Source: Anaerolinea sp. (GTDB lineage Bacteria; Chloroflexota; Anaerolineae; JAAEKA01). From it: 8,304 nt of DNA. The translations under genes and the position numbers were made by a program. Below are positions 5,607 through 8,304 of this stretch, piece by piece. Each line of letters opens with the position of its first letter. The first letter of the stretch is position 1. Under the pieces are notes generated by a model. It was not told where the DNA came from and searched no databases. It worked only from the letters and a program-made list of their open reading frames with translations. Location of the stretch: contig JACSRL010000424.1 of assembly GCA_014879765.1 (NCBI GenBank), positions 1-8,304 of the forward strand. The letters run 5' to 3'.

Positions 5607-7355
5607 ATGACAACGGCTGCCCAAACTGACGAAAAGGCCACCGGCATCGGGCGCTTCATCCCCGTCCTGTCCTGGCTGCCGCGCTACGACCGCTCCTGGC
5701 TGACCGTCGACATCATCGCCGGGCTGACGTTGTGGGGGCTGGTGGTGCCGGAGGCCATGGCCTATGCCGGCATCGCCGGCCTGCCGCCGCAAGCGGGCCT
5801 CTACACGCTGCTGGCCGCGCTGCTGGTCTACGCCCTGCTGGGCACCTCGCGCCACCTGGTGGTGCAGGCCACCTCGGCCACGGCCGCGCTGCTGGCGTCG
5901 TCGGTGGCGGCGGCGCTGGTGGCGACGGCCGCGGCCAACGCGTCCGATCCCGCGACCTACCAGGCCTATGCCTCGGCTTTCGTCCTGGTCACGGGTTTGG
6001 TCTTTCTGGGCGCCGGCCTGGCCAGGCTGGGCTTCATCACCCAGTTCCTCTCCAAACCGGTGATGGACGGCTTCGTGATGGGCCTGGCCATCTTCGTGGC
6101 GGTGGGACAGCTCAACAAGCTCTTCGGCGTGGAAAAACCGGCGGGCAACACGGTGGAGAAGCTGCTGGGGATCATCCGGGAGCTGCCTGAGGCCAACTGG
6201 GTGGCCTTTGCCGTGGGCGCCGCCGCGCTGGCGCTGCTCTTCCTGCTGCCGCGCTGGAACAAGAAGCTCCCGGCCGGCCTGGTGGTGCTGTTCGGCGCCA
6301 TCGGGCTGAGCGCGCTGCTGGATCTGCACGGCCGGTACGGCGTGGAGATCGTGGGAACGCTGCCGCAGGGGCTGCCCACGCTGACCTTCCCGCAGGTCCC
6401 AATCACAACCTACCTGGCCATGGTGCTGCCGGCCATCGGCGTGTTGCTGGTGGCCTACAGCGAAGCGCTGGGGGTGGCGCACGAGTTCGCCGAAAAACAT
6501 GGCTACGAGGTGGACGCGAACCAGGAGCTGAACGCCCACGCGGTGGCCAACCTGGTGAGCGCCTTGTTTGGCGGCATGTTGGCCGCCGGCAGCATGTCGG
6601 CCTCGGCCGTCAAGGAGGGTGCGGGCGCCCGCTCGCAGGTGACGAATCTGGTTACCTGGGTCGTGACCATCATCACCGTGCTCTTCCTGACGCCCCTGTT
6701 TGCAACGCTGCCCGAGGCCGTGCTGGCCGCGCTGATCATCCACGCCGTCTGGCACATTATCGCCTCGCGCAAGTTACAAAAGCTGCGTCTGGCGTCGCGC
6801 GTCGAGTTCTGGTTTGGCGTGCTGGCGCTGGCCGGCGTGCTCCTGGTCGACGTGCTGGAAGGCATGATCATTGGGGTGGTGGCCTCGCTGATATTTGTCG
6901 TTTACAAGTCGAGCCGGCCGCACGTCTCATCGCTGGGCCGCGTGCCCGGCGTGCCCGGCGCGTACTCGGACCTGACCCGCCATCCTGAGAACATCCCTGT
7001 GCCGGGGGTGTTGATCGTGCGCCTCGATGGGCAGTTTTACTATGCCAATGCCCTCACTGTCCGGGATCGGGTGAAAGCTATGATCGCCGACATGGAGACG
7101 CCTCCCCGAGCGGTGATCTTCGATGCTGCCAGCCAGGATCAGATCGATGTGACCGGCACGGACGTGCTCAAGAGCCTGCTGAAAGAGCTGCACGGCAAAG
7201 GCATCGACGTGTACGTGGCAGAGGTGCATGCGCCTGTGCTCGAGTACGGCCGCCAGACGGGACTGCTGGAAGCCTTTGGCGAAGACCACGTGTTCCCGAC
7301 CGTGGATGCGGCTGTACGCGCCCTGGCACCGACGGCCGTATCTGATCAACCATGA
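5607..7355 (+). CDS. SulP-family anion transporter with STAS domain
   Basis: 582 aa, the usual length of a SulP permease. It carries out secondary transport of an inorganic anion (sulfate or bicarbonate are the usual substrates), probably with Na+ or H+, in the inner membrane. The family signature is at residues 47-66 (VPEAMAYAGIAGLPPQAGLY). The later core motif, DANQELNAHAVANLVSALFG then GSMSASAVKEGAGARSQ, matches the second half of the UraA-like 7+7 fold. Many hydrophobic segments run from 32 to about 435. Residues about 465-575 are a STAS domain: VLIVRLDGQFYYANA, AVIFDAASQDQIDVTGTDVL, GIDVYVAEV. The substrate cannot be told from sequence. The ribosome binding site before ATG 5607 is weak, suggesting translation coupled to the HdeD gene 29 bp upstream. 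The STAS domain is complete and no truncation is seen. The META lipoprotein gene begins 15 bp after its stop. Confidence 0.95.
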   Translation: MTTAAQTDEKATGIGRFIPVLSWLPRYDRSWLTVDIIAGLTLWGLVVPEAMAYAGIAGLPPQAGLYTLLAALLVYALLGTSRHLVVQATSATAALLASSVAAALVATAAANASDPATYQAYASAFVLVTGLVFLGAGLARLGFITQFLSKPVMDGFVMGLAIFVAVGQLNKLFGVEKPAGNTVEKLLGIIRELPEANWVAFAVGAAALALLFLLPRWNKKLPAGLVVLFGAIGLSALLDLHGRYGVEIVGTLPQGLPTLTFPQVPITTYLAMVLPAIGVLLVAYSEALGVAHEFAEKHGYEVDANQELNAHAVANLVSALFGGMLAAGSMSASAVKEGAGARSQVTNLVTWVVTIITVLFLTPLFATLPEAVLAALIIHAVWHIIASRKLQKLRLASRVEFWFGVLALAGVLLVDVLEGMIIGVVASLIFVVYKSSRPHVSSLGRVPGVPGAYSDLTRHPENIPVPGVLIVRLDGQFYYANALTVRDRVKAMIADMETPPRAVIFDAASQDQIDVTGTDVLKSLLKELHGKGIDVYVAEVHAPVLEYGRQTGLLEAFGEDHVFPTVDAAVRALAPTAVSDQP

Positions 7356-7370
7356 TGGAGAAAGTAACCC

Positions 7371-8228
7371 ATGACCAAACCTTTCCGCTTTACTCTGCTG
7401 GCCGTCCTCAGCCTGGCGCTGGTCGTTGCTGCGGCCTGCTACCCGCCCGCCACGCCCGTTCCGTCATCGGCCCCAGCGCCGTCCGGCGACATCACGGACA
7501 TCGTCTGGCAGTGGACGAGCGTCGCCAACCGCACAACCGGCCAAACGACCCCGGTCCCCAACCCGCAGGCCTACACGATCATCTTCCGCGATGACGGCAC
7601 GGTAAGCGGCCAGGCCGACTGCAACACTTTCACTGGAACGTACTCCACGGATGGCGGCTTGTTTATCAACACGACGCCCGACGTGATGGCAGCCTGCGGC
7701 GGCGCTTCTCTGGACATCCAGTACTTTGAGCTGCTGGATGCCATCGTAACCGGCGGCCCCGATGGATCCGGCGGCCTGGCGCTGGAGACGGCCGGCGGCG
7801 AGCAGCGCATGACCTTCGTCAGCGGTGTGCCGCCAGCGCCAACCGCTCCCGCGGCTGCCCCGGCCCCGTCCAGCGACATCACCAACATCGTCTGGAAGTG
7901 GCAGACGCTGGAGGATGTAGCGGCCGGGGCGTCAACCAGAGTGCCCGATCCGAGCAAGTACACCATTGTCTTCTATGACGACGGGACGACGACCGGGCAG
8001 GCTGACTGCAACACGTTCTCCGGAACCTATTCGCAAGGGGCCGACTTCACGATCAGCGTGACGCCTGATGTCATGGCGGCTTGCGATCAAGGGTCGATGG
8101 ACCAGCAGTTCTTGAACTTGCTGGATGATGTCGTTGCTGGCGGCCCCGATGGCGCTGGCGGCCTGATGCTGCAGACGGCTGGCGGCGCTCAGAAGATGCT
8201 GTTCAGCAACGGCGGCGCGGCGCAGTAA
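7371..8228 (+). CDS. Lipoprotein with two tandem META (HslJ-like) domains
   Basis: 285 aa. Residues 1-22 are a signal peptide (KPFRF, then LLAVLSLALVVAAA) ending at Cys23, giving a lipobox AAAC and predicting a lipid-anchored, exported protein. A Pro/Ala/Ser linker (24-39) follows. META domain 1 spans 40-152 and domain 2 spans 169-281, joined by a second Ala/Pro linker (153-168). Each contains the family pattern YTI-x-F-x-DDGT-x-x-GQADCNTF-x-GTYS, then TPDVMAAC, then GGPDG-x-GGL-x-L-x-TAGG. The two Cys in each domain (DCNTF and AAC) are conserved and could form a disulfide outside the cytoplasm. META domains occur in HslJ, a heat-induced E. coli protein linked to novobiocin resistance, and in other secreted proteins; their biochemical role is unclear. 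GGAG at 7357-7360 supports ATG 7371. The 15-bp gap to SulP indicates the same transcript. Confidence 0.9.
   Translation: MTKPFRFTLLAVLSLALVVAAACYPPATPVPSSAPAPSGDITDIVWQWTSVANRTTGQTTPVPNPQAYTIIFRDDGTVSGQADCNTFTGTYSTDGGLFINTTPDVMAACGGASLDIQYFELLDAIVTGGPDGSGGLALETAGGEQRMTFVSGVPPAPTAPAAAPAPSSDITNIVWKWQTLEDVAAGASTRVPDPSKYTIVFYDDGTTTGQADCNTFSGTYSQGADFTISVTPDVMAACDQGSMDQQFLNLLDDVVAGGPDGAGGLMLQTAGGAQKMLFSNGGAAQ
7488..8213 (+). repeat. Internal tandem duplication of the META domain
   Basis: 7488-7826 and 7875-8213 encode two 113-residue units that align without a gap, about 58% identical by hand count (65 of 113). Both begin DIT-x-IVW-x-W and share GQADCNTF and TPDVMAAC. They are separated by a 16-codon Ala/Pro-rich linker that resembles the linker after the lipid-anchored Cys, so the duplicated unit may have included linker plus domain. 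Confidence 0.85.
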
Positions 8229-8234
8229 GCGCTT

Positions 8235-8259
8235 AGCCAGGGATTGGAAATCCCAGGCT
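8235..8259 (+). terminator. Hairpin after the META lipoprotein gene
   Basis: AGCC-A-GGGATT (8235-8245) pairs with AATCCC-A-GGCT (8249-8259): 10 bp with one A-A mismatch around the loop GGA, beginning 6 bases after the stop. A second smaller stem, AGGCCC-CTCA-GGGCCT, follows at 8270-8285. No T-tract is seen. Terminator or 3'-stabilising role is likely from position; a dispersed repeat is the alternative, because GCCAGGGATT recurs at 8295-8304. Confidence 0.5.
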
Positions 8260-8304
8260 GACAGCACGAAGGCCCCTCAGGGCCTGGCGGAGTGGCCAGG
8301 GATT

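Noticed and set aside
5469..6755. Long open frame on the - strand (428 codons) opposite SulP
   Set aside because: The translation is low-complexity Gln/His/Arg/Gly and lies entirely over strongly conserved HdeD and SulP coding sequence.
7352..7594. 80-codon frame starting at the SulP stop (ATGA overlap)
   Set aside because: It is out of frame with the META lipoprotein, whose signal peptide, lipobox and ribosome binding site define the real gene at 7371.

Overview
The window reads as a GC-rich bacterial chromosome fragment in which every supported gene lies on the + strand. The organism is most likely a member of the Chloroflexota (Anaerolineae/Caldilinea-like). This is inferred from the large MalT-type LuxR regulator, the small envelope proteins beside it, the Ala/Pro-linker lipoprotein with META domains and the G+C-rich palindromic repeats. 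No rRNA, tRNA or phylogenetic marker is present to prove it.

Layout. Positions 1-103 hold three 33-bp-spaced palindromic repeats that stay in frame with the gene that follows. Positions 2-2643 encode a STAND-NTPase/TPR/LuxR-HTH (MalT-like) regulator. Its 5' end, including the Walker A region, lies before the window or was displaced by the repeats. The gene is split by an apparent frameshift near 1003-1012, so it appears as two ORFs overlapping by TTGA. A short intergenic region with a palindrome and an extended -10 candidate leads into an 87-aa protein of unknown function (2749-3012). Next come a small two-helix membrane protein that looks 5'-truncated (3036-3281), a DUF1269-like glycine-zipper membrane protein with an acidic tail (3361-3885), an Arg-rich SHOCT-domain protein (4058-4525), a full-length paralogue of the small membrane protein (4666-4956), an HdeD/DUF308 six-helix protein (5020-5577), a SulP anion transporter with a C-terminal STAS domain (5607-7355) and a lipoprotein with two tandem META (HslJ-like) domains (7371-8228). 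Strong hairpins sit at 3962-3998, 4602-4636 and 8235-8259.

How the genes may work together. After the regulator, almost every product is predicted to be in or at the membrane, and several families (HdeD, META/HslJ, DUF1269, SHOCT) are linked to envelope or acid stress in other bacteria. The simplest reading is a co-directional envelope-stress and ion-homeostasis cluster, possibly controlled by the upstream LuxR-type regulator. That link is inference from gene order. The hairpins between genes suggest several transcripts, or processing of one, rather than a single uniform operon. The most unusual points are the in-frame palindromic repeat block in the regulator, the frameshift in the same gene, the duplicated small membrane protein, and the unassigned 87-aa protein behind a possibly leaderless promoter.
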